Positions 38,465 through 49,571 of a stretch of 64,000 bases of DNA are shown in pieces. The stretch lies in the NCBI GenBank assembly GCA_000149265.1, contig CH002773.1, positions 211,947-275,946 of the forward strand, read 5' to 3'. The first letter of the stretch is position 1. Every line of letters begins with the position of its first letter. A model generated the notes under the pieces. It did not search any database and had not been told where the DNA came from. It saw nothing but the letters and a program-made list of their open reading frames with translations. Source of the DNA: Ciona savignyi (taxonomy: Eukaryota; Chordata; Ascidiacea; Phlebobranchia; Cionidae). Both the position numbers and the translations under genes were made by a program.

Positions 38465-39524
38465 GAATAAAATAAACCCAACGTAAACATATCTGCATAT
38501 AATGTAAATAACCACAACTATGCGCGGTGTTCTCTATGTATAAAAATGCATTTGTTATTAATAAAAAAGAGATACATCCAATGGCAGATTTAGATATTGC
38601 TTCCGATATAATGTCTTGTAGCGGCTGCTTTTAACTTTAATATATATTTAAATATAAACAGTAAGTAAGGCTGTTTGCATTTAGTTCATTTATAGTTTGA
38701 CTCCGATGGCGCAACGATGCAAGGAAATAATAAAATTAGCAAAACCGGCTACATAGTTAGGGTACGTTCTTACCCGCCGTCAGCCCCTGCTGCAGGATTC
38801 ATAGTAGGCTATGTTGCCTGGAAAGCTGTGTGATTTTTTGTTTATAGACTGGAGCTTAGAGTAGTGTTTCGCAATGATACAAACATGGAATGTGAATTAA
38901 ACGTCATTCAGTAATTCCTATTGTTCTGTGTATCTTTGGTGCAGCCAATTTGCCACGAAGTGGGGGAAGGCGACACAACTTCATTTTGGGGGATTAAATT
39001 GAATTTCGCGGAACCTTGACAAGTGACTTTGTCTGAAGTACGTAGGTCACAATACAAAGCTAACATGTCGTTTGGAGCATCCAGATGTACTGTTCGTCTA
39101 TCGCGTCTTGGACGACAGAACCAGTCGGTCTACATCGCGGTTGGATGGAGTCAAAATCCTGTTGATTTCGCCCAAGAAAAATAAATCAAACATTCAGACA
39201 TAGGCGCACCTGTGTGTTTATACAGTCTTGTTGCGCTCTGACAGATGACCCGCCCTTCTTTCGTCCGACTAGCTGTGAAGTTGGAAAATAGTTTTTGTCC
39301 AAGGTTTCCGGGTGTTTTTACGTTCAATTATGCAAGCGATACAGGAATACCAGGTTAACGTGGACTTCCCACCAGTGAGATGATTTGGGGTTGGTAAAGC
39401 TGGTGGTTTTAAATGTGAAGGTTGGCCCAGAGTTAGCGCGTTTTGTTAAAAAGTTCGCCTTAAAGTAATCGTACTCTGAAGTTACCGTTAAGACAGACAC
39501 ACTTGCATTGAACTTTAAACATAA
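38465..39524. other. intergenic plus left half of an interrupted repeat
   Basis: It contains the lectin gene 3' flank. From about 39,428 ('gttagcgcgttttgtt') to 39,524 it holds the left half of a repeat that resumes at 49,098 on the far side of the Harbinger element. Confidence 0.55.
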
Positions 39525-40099
39525 AGGCGGATGCACACATGACAACGTTTGCGGCTGCGGGCGGGGAATCCCCGAGCAGTAAGCGGCGCGGCTGCGGTCA
39601 TCTTGTGCGGCTGTGCGACTCACCATGCACACCACATTCACACCGCCCGGTTTCCAAGGACGCTATTGCAATGCAATGATTGTAACTAAAATGGCCTTTT
39701 CTTTGCAAATCGAGGGTTTAGAGTTTCGGACTAGGCTTATACCTCCCCAAAACTGATTTTCTAGCCAAAAGAAGTCCATTTAAATTTATTAGGATTACAA
39801 AAAAATTCTGCAAAATAATCAAAAAGAGCATTACTGGAAACATCATGAGAATTGACTAAACTGTTAACTGCGAACGTCACCAGCAAGGGTTTCCCAAAAT
39901 TTGAGTGGCTTTAATGCCCAATTGGGTTTACCCAACACCTAAACAGCCACATTTTGTTCATCATTGTCAATAAAAAATAACAACAACCCTACCACAACCA
40001 GAAAAGTGAGGAGTTTATTCAATAGAAGATAAAGTAAAAGAAATTTAAAAGAACACATGGATTGAAATTATTACTAAAACAATAAGGAAAGTTTGGTTA

Positions 40100-40220
40100 C
40101 ATGCATATCATCTTTATTCAATAGTTGTCTGCTGTCTAGGTCCTCCACTTTATTCAGTACCACACACCTGGTGGACCTGGACAGTAGACACCTACTGAAT
40201 GAAAAGGACATGCATGTAAC
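40100..40220. repeat. imperfect inverted repeat
   Basis: 'acatgcatatcatctttatt' on the left pairs with 'tgaatgaaaaggacatgcat' on the right, and 'taggtcctccac' with 'ggtggacctgg' in the middle. It lies near the left end of the Harbinger element; function unknown. Confidence 0.45.
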
Positions 40221-40274
40221 AAAACAGAAACAGTGAGAAAAGAACAATATATACAATTAAATTAAGTATCGCTA

Positions 40275-41627
40275 TTATGTTGATGGCTCAGTCATGTGAA
40301 TTTCCCCTGAGAAATTGGAAAATAAAATATTGTTTATTTCTCTCATGTACAATTCAACAACATCAGCTGGTTTTGTTCGGAGTTGAGCAGTCACAAATCG
40401 ACCGTAGTGGTCAAGCCGGTCTAAATTGGACTCCGTGTGCAGTACAGCTAGTAGCTGCTCAGTGCTCTTTTTAATAAAATTTAACATCTCTGTATGTGGA
40501 AAAAAATGTTTACTTACTCTGCATAAAACATTGACCACAACCCACAAAACTATTAACTATTCTCAAATAATTATTGTATATTATTCAATTAAAAATTTGA
40601 CATATTCTTAAAAGGGTAGAAATCACTAACAGAACACTATCCTTTTACACAAACCGCTAACCATTACTTTATGTCCCATGTGCAAAGGATTCAATCACCT
40701 AAAATTTCTGCTTTTCTGTTTTGTTTTCTTTTGCAGCTGGGTTCCACTACAATACCAGTATTCAGTAACCGGCATGGAATTTTCGTCCGGTATATCTAAT
40801 AAATCAGCCGAATCTTCTGAAATTTCACAGAAAAGACTAAGTTGAAATCTCTTTGCAGTTTAAAACAAAACAGTGATATTATTTTACACAAGGTAATTGA
40901 TGATGATTAGTTTTTAATTCCATGAGCCTCAGGATAATATAAAATGGTTACTATAAATTTTAATAATAAAACTGGCAGTAAAAAGAAAAAGCAAGGGAAA
41001 TGCACACAATTGTAAAGAGGTACACTTACCAAGCAAAGAAATTTTTGTTGACGAGGAAACATCTAAATTGTCCACTGTTCTAAAATTGCAAAGGCAACAA
41101 ACATTACTTATATTAACAAATTAACTGCAGTCATATTTTTACCATATTATTGTATAAAAAGTAAAGAAAGTACCATATTATTGTATAAAAAGTAAAGTTA
41201 CTTGTCTAAAGGTTACTTGTTTAGAGTTTACAAACATACCCTCTGTGTTTCACATATCCCTCTAAAAAAGACAGCTGTTTGTAATAAGGCCATCTTTCTT
41301 GGGGAGAAGCACCTGATCCACTTGGAGTTTCACAAATTTTTTTGTGTTTTTTCCCATATGCCGTTCTGAGAGTCCTCCAACGTTTTTGACATTGTTCAAC
41401 TGACAAAAATACAAGAGTGGCAAACAACAATTAACTGTACTAAACTAGTGGTATACAAAAATACATCATATTTACTTACCAGTAGAATGCATGTCACACG
41501 CTATTATTCGGCAGATGTTGTCCGATTTAACTCTATTTGTGTGTTCAGGATTACAGGGATTGTAGATTGAGTTGTGTTGGGATATGAGGTCAATAAGTTT
41601 TTGGTTAAAGTTTAGTTCCAGATCCAT
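40275..41627 (-). CDS. MADF-BESS protein of the Harbinger element
   Basis: Exons read from 41,627 down: 41627-41480, about 41399-41240, then short exons near 41,095-41,045 and 40,835-40,695, and a last exon ending at the stop at 40,275. The first two form a MADF (Myb/SANT-like) DNA-binding domain: MDLELNFNQKLIDLISQH, NPEHTNRVKSDN, VEQCQKRWRTLRTAYGKK, RWPYYKQLSFLEGYV. The last exon has a BESS-like helix pair (DHYGRFVTAQLRTKPADVVE, YMREINNILF). PIF/Harbinger elements carry a second Myb/SANT or MADF protein that helps bring the transposase to the nucleus and to DNA. The middle exons are less certain than the ends. Confidence 0.75.
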
Positions 41628-43154
41628 TTTAGTCACAGTGTTGATAAAACTGCTTAATATTAACAAACCAAAACTAAATGTTCCTAAAAAGTTCAAACAA
41701 AATGAATAAGTTTACTTAAAAGCACAAAATCAATTGTTTGTAAAAGTAACAAAATATTTGATCATCGTCTCCACTGCCAATCAACAGCACCAATTGAAAG
41801 AAAATATTTTTTTAGCTCGTCTCTAAAAAAACCAGCATCCCGTGAAAAAAAATTTGAGCCCATGTTTCTAACTGGATTCATATTTAGAGATGGGAGAATT
41901 GTTTGCCTCCAGTTACCATTCACCAGTTTTCCATTTGCATCTAATCTATCCCCCAACACATCCGATGAACGAGAAGATTGAATTGGAGATTGGAGGAAGT
42001 TATGTAGAACTACACATGCCTGTACGATACGTTCTGCCGTTTCAGGGTCACAATTAAGCATTTTGTAAAACACTTGCCACCTAACAGCTAGTATTCCAAA
42101 GGCATTTTCTACCACTCTTCTGCCGCGGCTCAGTCTGTAATTAAAAATCTGGCTGTCTTCATTCAAATGCCGACCTGGATATGGCTTAACAATTCCCTTT
42201 TTTAACGGAAAGGCATCATCTGCAGCGAAATAAAATGGTACACATATATCTGAACCTGGCAAGTAGGCTGGTGTTGGAATGTTTAAAGGGGAACTGAAGT
42301 CAATTTTAAGAATATCTTAATAAATGGAAAAAAATACGCTGATTTCAAAAATCAAATCAGTTTCTTCCAATATTTTTTGGTTAAAGAGTTATGAGCAAAT
42401 ATGTATTTCATTTTATGTTAGGGGATTTCCCGTATTACGTCACTGACGTTGTTGAGATTTCGTGCCTATATGCATTGTATACAATCATGTGTCAGTTTAG
42501 AGGTGAATTAGTAACAGAAGCGCCTGCAGGAGCGTTGTATTTTCGTTTTTATTATGAAGACTTAGCATAACACTTGTCATATAGTCTTACTGAACCAATG
42601 TACATGGTGACAGCTTACTTTAAGCGCGGTCATTAAGGCCTGCACGGTCCTGGACCTAAGCTGAATGCTGAGGTATACAGGTCTCGTATTTAAATGACTT
42701 TAGAATAATAAGTCTTAGCAATTTATATCATAATCAATAAAAGTGAAAACAGAACAAGAAAACTATAACAGAATGCATTAAACTGTAACTGCCAGCAATT
42801 TATAGAAATAAACCAGCCATTAGGCAAAGGCTAGACTATGCGGTGGGAAAAGCCTATTTCTTTCATGGTTTACCTTGGCTGTTTGTATAATGTTTTGCTG
42901 TTGTGTATGTGGTGCATTTAATGTCTGCTGTTATTGAAACTGAGCATTAGCCTACTGGTTGAGAATACCACTTATTGCAAAAAACAGTTAACCCACAGTT
43001 GAGTAGCTGATGTGTAGTCTGACAATAAGTACACAGCAAGCACTCAGATAAGTAAGTGAAGAATATATATAATAGATCTTTACTTAACTACCCAAATAAG
43101 TTAATAAGAATATACCACATTTCTAATTTAGTTCTTTTTATTAGATATTGTAAA

Positions 43155-43573
43155 ATGCCTAAAGTTAAGCCACTGAGAAGGAAGAAAGAGTGATTGGAGT
43201 ATATTGTTTTGCTCCAGGATGTACAAATTCCTATTACAGCACACGAAATTCCAATCCACCTGTGCTCTTCCATCGATTTCCTCACAACGACAAAAAACGG
43301 TTGAAGCAATGGATACAACAATGCAAGCGTTCTAAACTACCTGGAAAAAGAACCGCAGTGTGTAGTGCACATATTTGTGACAAGGATTATCATAGTAAAA
43401 TTGTATTTGACTCCAATGGAGTAGCCAAGATGATGAAAACAAACCACTTGGTGAAAAATACAGTTCCAACAATTTTAAATTTTTCTGATTATGATTTTAA
43501 ACATAGTGATCAACCCAGTACATCAAGTGCAACTTCAAGAACTTCTTTATCCAAGCAGATAATTGAAAAATAA
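43155..43573 (+). pseudogene. THAP-domain protein of the Kolobok-like element, 5' end broken
   Basis: An open frame from 43,190 codes 127 residues with a full C2CH THAP module: C6-x4-C11, W41 and C58-x2-H61, with the AVPTI-like box near residue 89 (NTVPTIL). THAP modules bind DNA in P- and Kolobok-type transposases and in host regulators. Copy 1 shows that the natural start is the ATG equivalent to 43,155 (MPKVYKVKEAIEKE…). In copy 2 a short deletion after MPKV shifts the frame to a stop at 43,191-43,193, so the open frame lacks a proper start. The tail after the THAP module is serine/threonine-rich. Confidence 0.8.
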
Positions 43574-43579
43574 GGGCTT

Positions 43580-43870
43580 TTAGTAATGCAAGTCCAGTCT
43601 GGCATTATTTTGTGCACAAATGCAAGGTACATTCATGCAGCATAAACATTCTTGCGGTGTGTCCATAACAATACAGTTTTTGCAACGGCACCAAGTCATG
43701 TCAATAGGTAATGTTTCTAAATAAACATTTTCTTCTATGGGGCTTGCATCTTCAAAGATACTTTCAGACGTTTTCCTTGGTTCAAACGCACATGACTAAA
43801 TTTGTGTTGTTTTATTGTGTACAATAAAACTTCTTTCATCCATGCCAGAATGCTGAAAACTGTCATCCAT
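43580..43870 (-). pseudogene. small protein with P2X7 C-terminal-like cysteine domain, one in-frame stop
   Basis: A 97-codon frame on - (start 43,870, stop 43,580-43,582) reads MDDSFQHSGMDERSF… with a TAG at codon 25 (43,796-43,798). Copy 1 has CAA at the same position, so the stop is secondary. Residues 60-85 are W60-C61-x-C63-x2-C66-x8-C75-x-C77-C78-x4-C83-x-C85, the tryptophan-cysteine pattern of the zinc-binding 'ballast' domain found at the C-terminus of P2X7 receptors and in various eukaryotic proteins. It ends 6 bp from the THAP stop on the other strand. Its role in the element is unknown. The frame is too broken to be found by a plain open-frame search. Confidence 0.72.
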
Positions 43871-46241
43871 TTTAGTGTTACAACATTAACTTAAATTTAC
43901 TCTAGAAATGAAGAAAACAAAAGAAATTTGTTAAAACTTCTATGCATATGTATACCAAATCTCTCACACTCTCAGTTTGTAGCCTAGGGGTTGATAACAA
44001 CATTGCTAGTCTACGTTGCAGATTATGGCTATATATTGAAAAGCAACAATCATGAAAGAAATAGGCTGTTCCCACCGCATAGTCTGATCTTTGATTGATG
44101 GCTGGTTTATTTCTATAAATTGCTGGCAGTTACAGTTTACTGCCTCCTGTTCTAGTTTTCTTGTTCTGTCTTCACTTCTATGATTTATGATATAAATTGC
44201 TAAGACTTATTATTCTAAAGTCATTTAAATACGTGACCTGTATACCTCAGCATTCAGCTTAGGTCCTGGATCGTGCAGGCCTCAATGAGCGCGCTTAAGG
44301 TAAGCTGTCACGCGGGTACATTGGTTCAGTTAGGCTATATGACAAGTGTTACGCTAAGTTTCCATAAAAAAACGAAAATACAACGCTCCTGCAGTCGCTT
44401 ATGTTACTAATTCACCTCTAAACTGGCACATGATTGTATACAATGCATATAGGCACGAAATCTCAACAACGTCAGTGACGTAATACGGGAAATCCCCTAA
44501 CATAAAATAAAATGCATATTTGCTCATAACTCTTTAACAAAACAATATTGGAAGAAACTGATTTGATTTTTGAAATCAGCGTATTTTTTTCCATTTATTA
44601 AGATATTCTTAAAATTGACTTCAGTTCCCCTTTAAAGTTCCTTTGTCAAACATTTGGCAAATTTTGGAGTTGCTCAAAACACCGCCATGACTGTGACGGC
44701 CTGAATCCCCAATATCCACTAATAAAAACAACAACACAATTGAAAAATAACTCTTGTAGTTATAAAATTCTGTTCCACTATTTGGCGGGGCCTTGATTCT
44801 TATATGCTTACCATCAATTGCACCTATGCAATTACCACACTGCCATAGTTCATTAAATTCCTTTGCTATCTGTAGCCACTTTTCTGTTGTGGGAGGCTGC
44901 AATACTGTTGAAACTAACACATCCCATAGTGCTAAACAACATTCCTTTACAATCAGACCTACTGTAGTATGGCCCACCCTAAAGGAAAATGCCAAATGTA
45001 CCTGAGAGGCATCGGTTGCAAGATATCTGAAAGAGAATAATTATTCGACCAGTACAGTTATTTATTAGCAGACTGATAATTTTTATTGATAAGTTACATA
45101 CAGGTACTGGTGGTTCTTATATACATAAAGCTTACATGTATGAAAATGACTACTTAATATGTACTTTTTTTACACTAACATGTACAAAGACATTGTTGTA
45201 CTGGCACTCATAAACATTAAAATATACCACACTATCTGTAACGGTAGCAGTAAACACCAACCAGGATCTCACCTTATGGTCAAGATTAAACGTTGTTTGG
45301 GTGAAATTGCTTTTCTCCAGCGGGTATCTTTCTTGTATATCCGGCTTTCTACTAGTTTAAGCAAAATATAAAATTGCTCCTTGCTCATTCTTAAATATTG
45401 ATGGCACTTTTCTGGGTCTCCATCGCTTAACAATTCTTCGGCAAGAACAAACTCAGATTTTAAATTTCTTTCTTTTAATATGTCGTGTACCCAAACCTCT
45501 CTAGAAGAAAGATCATAGAAAAGAACATACTGTATGGTGTTGATATATATTGATATACAATATACCGATAAATAGTCTAACAGTACCATATAATACATTA
45601 ACCAACCAATTTGCAATGATGAGCATACAGATACAAGTATGGTTAAATATAGTGTCCCTTAATGAACAGAGTTCCGACATTCGGGTTTTCCCGCCAAAAC
45701 CGCATGGAAGCAAAAATGTGTCCAAATTATTGTGTCAAGCATAGGCGAAATCATTGAATTAATGCAACAATTTGAACACCAAAGCTTAGTTTATCTAGAT
45801 ACTTTCGTGAAAGAAGGTTTATTTACCTAGTAGACTATAATTAGTTCAGTTTTGTTACATTTAAGGGATTTAGGGCTATTTTACCACACTTTGACATGTT
45901 GTACTAATGCGGCAAATTGACTTTTGTTTGTGTCAATAGCAGATTTAGTGGCGCCAGGCATTTAGCAAACTTTGAACCTAAACCTTCCTTTCCTTAACTA
46001 TTTCTATTTTATTTAAGCTATATACCGGTAGCCTGTAAGTATAGCGTACTATACCACCCTTACTGTAAATTGAATTGAATACTCCAGAAATTACTGTTAA
46101 AATTGAAATTTATTTACAGACTATATCAGTCAGGAGCCATTGATTATCAAACACTAGAAGCATGGAAAAAAACAAACCAAATAGGCCAACTAGAGATATC
46201 CATTTCACAAATCACAATATTATGTAATTTAATAAGTCGCC

Positions 46242-47005
46242 CTACTGCAATGACTGCACAAGCTTTTTCTTAGCCATGGTTTTGCTGCCAAATTCTCCTC
46301 GGCTAGCTTTAAATTCTTTTTTTTGTTTTTCTCTCATTTGTTTGCAAATAATTTGTAAGCGAACATGGACGATTTTTATCTTAACACTGTGGCAAGTAGG
46401 AAATTGGAAAGATTCGGTGGCTGCCGACACTTGTTTTAAAATAACTTTTCTAACATTTTTCATTGCTTTTAATTTAGCTTCCCCAATTAGTCTCATGGTT
46501 GATTCTGATATTTTAATCTTGCTGAAAACTTTGTCCGAGACTTCAACGAGAGAGTTTCCAGTGTAATCTTTTAATTTTGTGAGCTGTATAGAATCATCAT
46601 GCAACAGTTGCACAATCGATAGTTGAGAGGTAAGAACTTCCTCCATACATTTGTCGCATGTTATTTGATGTTTTTTTACTCTAGAAACACTACCCAGCCA
46701 AATAGTACACACTATTGAGATCACTCTTGTCAAAGTTGCATGGTTCCAAAGATGGTTGATGTCAACTTCAGGTAACGGTATATCATCAGATGCTGCTGCC
46801 AGTTGTGCTGGCTGTTGTAAAAATTCTGCCAAGTATTGAGCGTCATCTTTTTGATGGTTTCCCCCGGAAGAAGTATGCAGAAATTGGGCAACGCTTATCA
46901 TTTTCAATGCACATTTAAATTCAAGAGGAGATGGGGTGGGATTTTTCAAGCGAACAGAACTGAATAGATTTTCAAGGCAATCCTGTGTGAGCCTAGAGGT
47001 GAGTA
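46242..47005 (-). pseudogene. P-element / THAP9-type transposase C-terminal region
   Basis: An exon beginning near 47,005 after a CTAG acceptor reads LTQDCLENLFSSVR, then NPTPSPLEFKCALKMISVAQFL. It runs to 46,242 through a zinc-ligand-like CDKCMEEVL and a basic end. 'LTQD-LE-FF/LFS-R…NPT' is the signature block near the C-terminus of P-type transposases such as THAP9. No N-terminal THAP or DDE core was found nearby in the same orientation, so it is either a captured exon or part of an older nested element. A lysine-rich frame at 47,116-47,316 may be an associated exon. Confidence 0.65.
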
Positions 47006-47917
47006 GGTAAAGATGCCATTGTATCTAGAATACTGAATCAAAATTAACTTTAAAAGTAACTTAGCAAACTTTTATGTAACAACAAATTATTTAAATGATG
47101 AAATTATTAAAAGTTTTATTGGAATAAATAACTGTAACAAATGGGATCCCAACTTTTAATTGTTTCTTCTTCGGCTTCACTCGTCTCTATAACTGCAGAT
47201 GATGAAAGTTGGCAGTAAGAATGCTCTTGAACAAGCAGTTGTTCTCTTTTCTGCTGTGCAGCAAGTAAATTTATTCTTTTTTTAGGTGATTTCCGAGGAC
47301 TCTGTATTATGAGCAAACAGCATTGGAACTACTGTCTTCTTTAATTTTTCCCCCATAACGAACTGACTGCAGTGAAAATGGTCCTGTAAGAAAATGTGTA
47401 TGTACTTTGTTTCATTTTAATTTTTTAGCAATGTTTAGGCCTACACTAAAAAGTCTAAATGTCATTGATATGTCCTGTTCTGTAATGTCCTGTCCTGTTT
47501 TACCAACAACCTAGTGAGTTCTTAGCATGGTATTCGGGGTACAATTTCTCTCCTATGATTCAAAATGCTTACAGTTTGAATACTTAAGCACTTCACATAA
47601 ACGAGAATTGTCTGTAACTTCCCAATTTTTTCTGTTTAATTTTGCTTTCCACAAAACGCGCTTTCCTTTTTCTTTTGGGAATCTAAACATTTTTTTTCTT
47701 ATTTTCAGTGTGGTTTGTGCAGCCCCAAGCACTACACCCTGTCATTTTATTGCTATGATGTAAAATCTGTATTCAATTTAACCGTTTTACCTTTGTCAGA
47801 CTTGTATATAGCAAATAAATGTATAAGAATAAACAAACATGATGCAGTTTTTTATTTAATAACTGGTAGGTAAAATCAGTTGCATGATATGTTCGAGACA
47901 CCACTTTTCATTGTCTA

Positions 47918-48112
47918 CTACTGAAATTCTGTTGGAATTTCATTATTGTTTGTCGACTTTATCATCTCAGGGGGTTTAAACTGCATAATTTCATCCCTTT
48001 TGGAGAGATTATCTAAAAAGTTAAAAGCATATGCTTGTCTTGATTTTTGAAGTTTTCTTGCAAGTTCCGTAAGATATTCCATATAGCCAGCAAGAAAATG
48101 CGACTTATCTAG
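47918..48112 (-). CDS. exon-like coding segment, unknown
   Basis: On - a continuous frame runs from about 48,112 to a TAG at 47,918-47,920: DKSHFLAGYMEYLTELARK, then AYAFNFLDNLSKRDEI and KPPEMIKSTNNNEIPTEFQ. It is helical and charged, typical of a terminal exon. It lies inside the Harbinger element, so it may belong to one of its genes. Nothing was recognised. Confidence 0.35.
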   Translation of the reverse strand, partial: LDKSHFLAGYMEYLTELARKLQKSRQAYAFNFLDNLSKRDEIMQFKPPEMIKSTNNNEIPTEFQ

Positions 48113-49097
48113 GCCATATTACACAACCCTAAATCCTGTAGCAGCAGCAAAGCAAGTAACAAAAACAATTACGTCCAAGATAAATATGTTATAGGCGTAT
48201 CGCCCCACCATCTGACAGACTTGCAAAACTCAAATAATCTTATGAGTTCACCACAGTTGCTGAGAAAACTCTTTGGTTCAAGTCCTGCAACTGTAGGCCT
48301 AATAGCCTAGTGCTAATAAAATCACAGTCTAAGTAATATATATTTGCAACAGAACAATTTCCAATTAAATAAGCAAAGTACAACAGTCCAAATATTAGTA
48401 AATAACCTCACAAACTTCCGTACACATTAATTTTATACACATTTGTCTGAAACTGCGCACTGGGCTTGTAGACAATTTGGACACAAACAGTTCTTCTAAT
48501 TTTCAATGACGCAACTCTCTCTATTAAGGAACACTAGTTAAATATAATTCAATATAGTTAAAAGTTTAAAAATAAAGTTTTAGTACCGGTAATAACTTTT
48601 TATGTGTGAGCGTACTGTGACTTGAAATCCAAACTATAAAAGGAATTAAATAGCCTTAATGTCTTACCTGCTGGGATCACACACAGTTTCATACATTATG
48701 TATGCTTCAATCACTTTTATTGTCAACTCCACCGTTTTTAATTTTAATTCCTCCATAACTAGGCTAAAATTTTAAATAAAGTTGGTTAACTAGGAGTATT
48801 GGACCTAATCCACGAAGAAAAACACCTATACCTATATCACAGACTAAATTTCTAACCAAACTATGCTGCAATATTTAAAAAAATGCATATTTTTGCTTTC
48901 AACCATATTTGAAGCTGTGCGGCTTCTGCGGCAAAGTAGAAATTTTTCTACTCGGCCGCAGGAACGAGAAAATTGACCGCTTATTGGCGCACAAGCCGCT
49001 CAAAATAGCCGTTGCGGCGATGTGTGCATAGACAAGCGGCAGAGCCGCGCCGTAAGCACTCTGCGGCAGCCGCAGAAGGGTATGTGTGCATCCGCCT

Positions 49098-49570
49098 TAA
49101 CGCTTCGATTCCACGACATTGCTCTAATTGCGTATTTTTCTGTCGTCCACGTATCGGATCGTGAAACCACTTATTAAAGAGAAATCTGTAAATACATGCT
49201 AGCTGTATGTATATTCAAAGCATGTCGGCTGTAAGATTTATCGTCGCCATATTGTTTATATTTATATCGATGTCACGAGGAAATAAGATCGCTATTGTAA
49301 TTCTTTTTTTCTCACCATTTCACCGAAGTATAAAAACCTCGTTTTTTACCACCTGTTATTATCGTGAAGTAATCGGTCCTTCGAAAGTTTAGTTAATTGT
49401 TAAGATGTGTATTATGTATTTTGGCTCCTGTTCAGTCACAATTTGGTAAATATTGTTTTATTTCTTAAATAAGTAAATTTGTTACCATTTAATTGCACAT
49501 ATATTTTCCTTAGAAACCCGTCATTTCAAGACTTTTCGTTTCCGCCATCATTCGAATAAATTCATGAAGT
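49098..49570. repeat. right half of the repeat split by Harbinger, then spacer
   Basis: From 49,098 the sequence 'taacgcttcgattccacgac' continues the repeat interrupted at 39,524 and parallels 35,617-35,720. The rest is AT-rich spacer. Confidence 0.7.
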
Positions 49571-49571
49571 T

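Larger units (their letters stand above)
42287..44631 (+). mobile_element. Kolobok-like TTAA transposon, copy 2 (2,345 bp), inside the Harbinger transposase
   Basis: It begins AGGGGAACTGAAGTCAATTT and ends with its complement, flanked by TTAA on both sides (42,283-42,286; 44,632-44,635). The inverted repeats are very long: about 0.58 kb at each end (roughly 42,287-42,870 and 44,050-44,631) match with scattered differences. The single-copy centre (about 43,140-43,870) holds only two small genes, tail to tail: THAP (+) and a cysteine-domain protein (-). No full transposase is present, so the element is probably moved in trans. The superfamily call rests on TTAA plus AGGRR ends plus THAP. Confidence 0.85.
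41762..45504 (-). pseudogene. PIF/Harbinger transposase, split by a nested transposon
   Basis: Read from right to left, an N-terminal exon (45,504-45,272) has REVWVHDILKERN and the FRMS-like YLRMSKEQFYILLKLV. The middle exon (about 45,026-44,632) has LAFSFRVGHTTVG, the first catalytic Asp in CIGAIDGKHIRI and the second in a DSGRHSHGG block that looks shortened against the family. After the inserted Kolobok-like element, the frame resumes at 42,282 with PAYLPGSD, AADDAFPL and YRLSRGRRVVENAFGILA, which contains the catalytic Glu, and stops at 41,762. A first coding exon upstream of 45,504 is not clear. The enzyme would cut and paste the element with TWA target duplications; the insertion makes this copy inactive. 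Confidence 0.87.
39525..49097 (-). mobile_element. PIF/Harbinger DNA transposon, 9.6 kb including a nested element
   Basis: It starts AGGCGGATGCACACATGACA and ends …TGTGTGCATCCGCCT, with 3-bp TAA target duplications (39,522-39,524 and 49,098-49,100), the PIF/Harbinger signature. Subterminal regions are GC-rich ('gcggctgcgg' left, 'gcggcagccgcag' right). The genes run on -: a DDE transposase (split by the Kolobok-like element at 42,287) and a MADF-BESS protein. A P-type transposase tail and other exon-like pieces lie between 46.2 and 48.1 kb. An unfilled copy of the target repeat lies near 35,610. Without the nested element it is about 7.2 kb, still large for the family. Confidence 0.93.
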
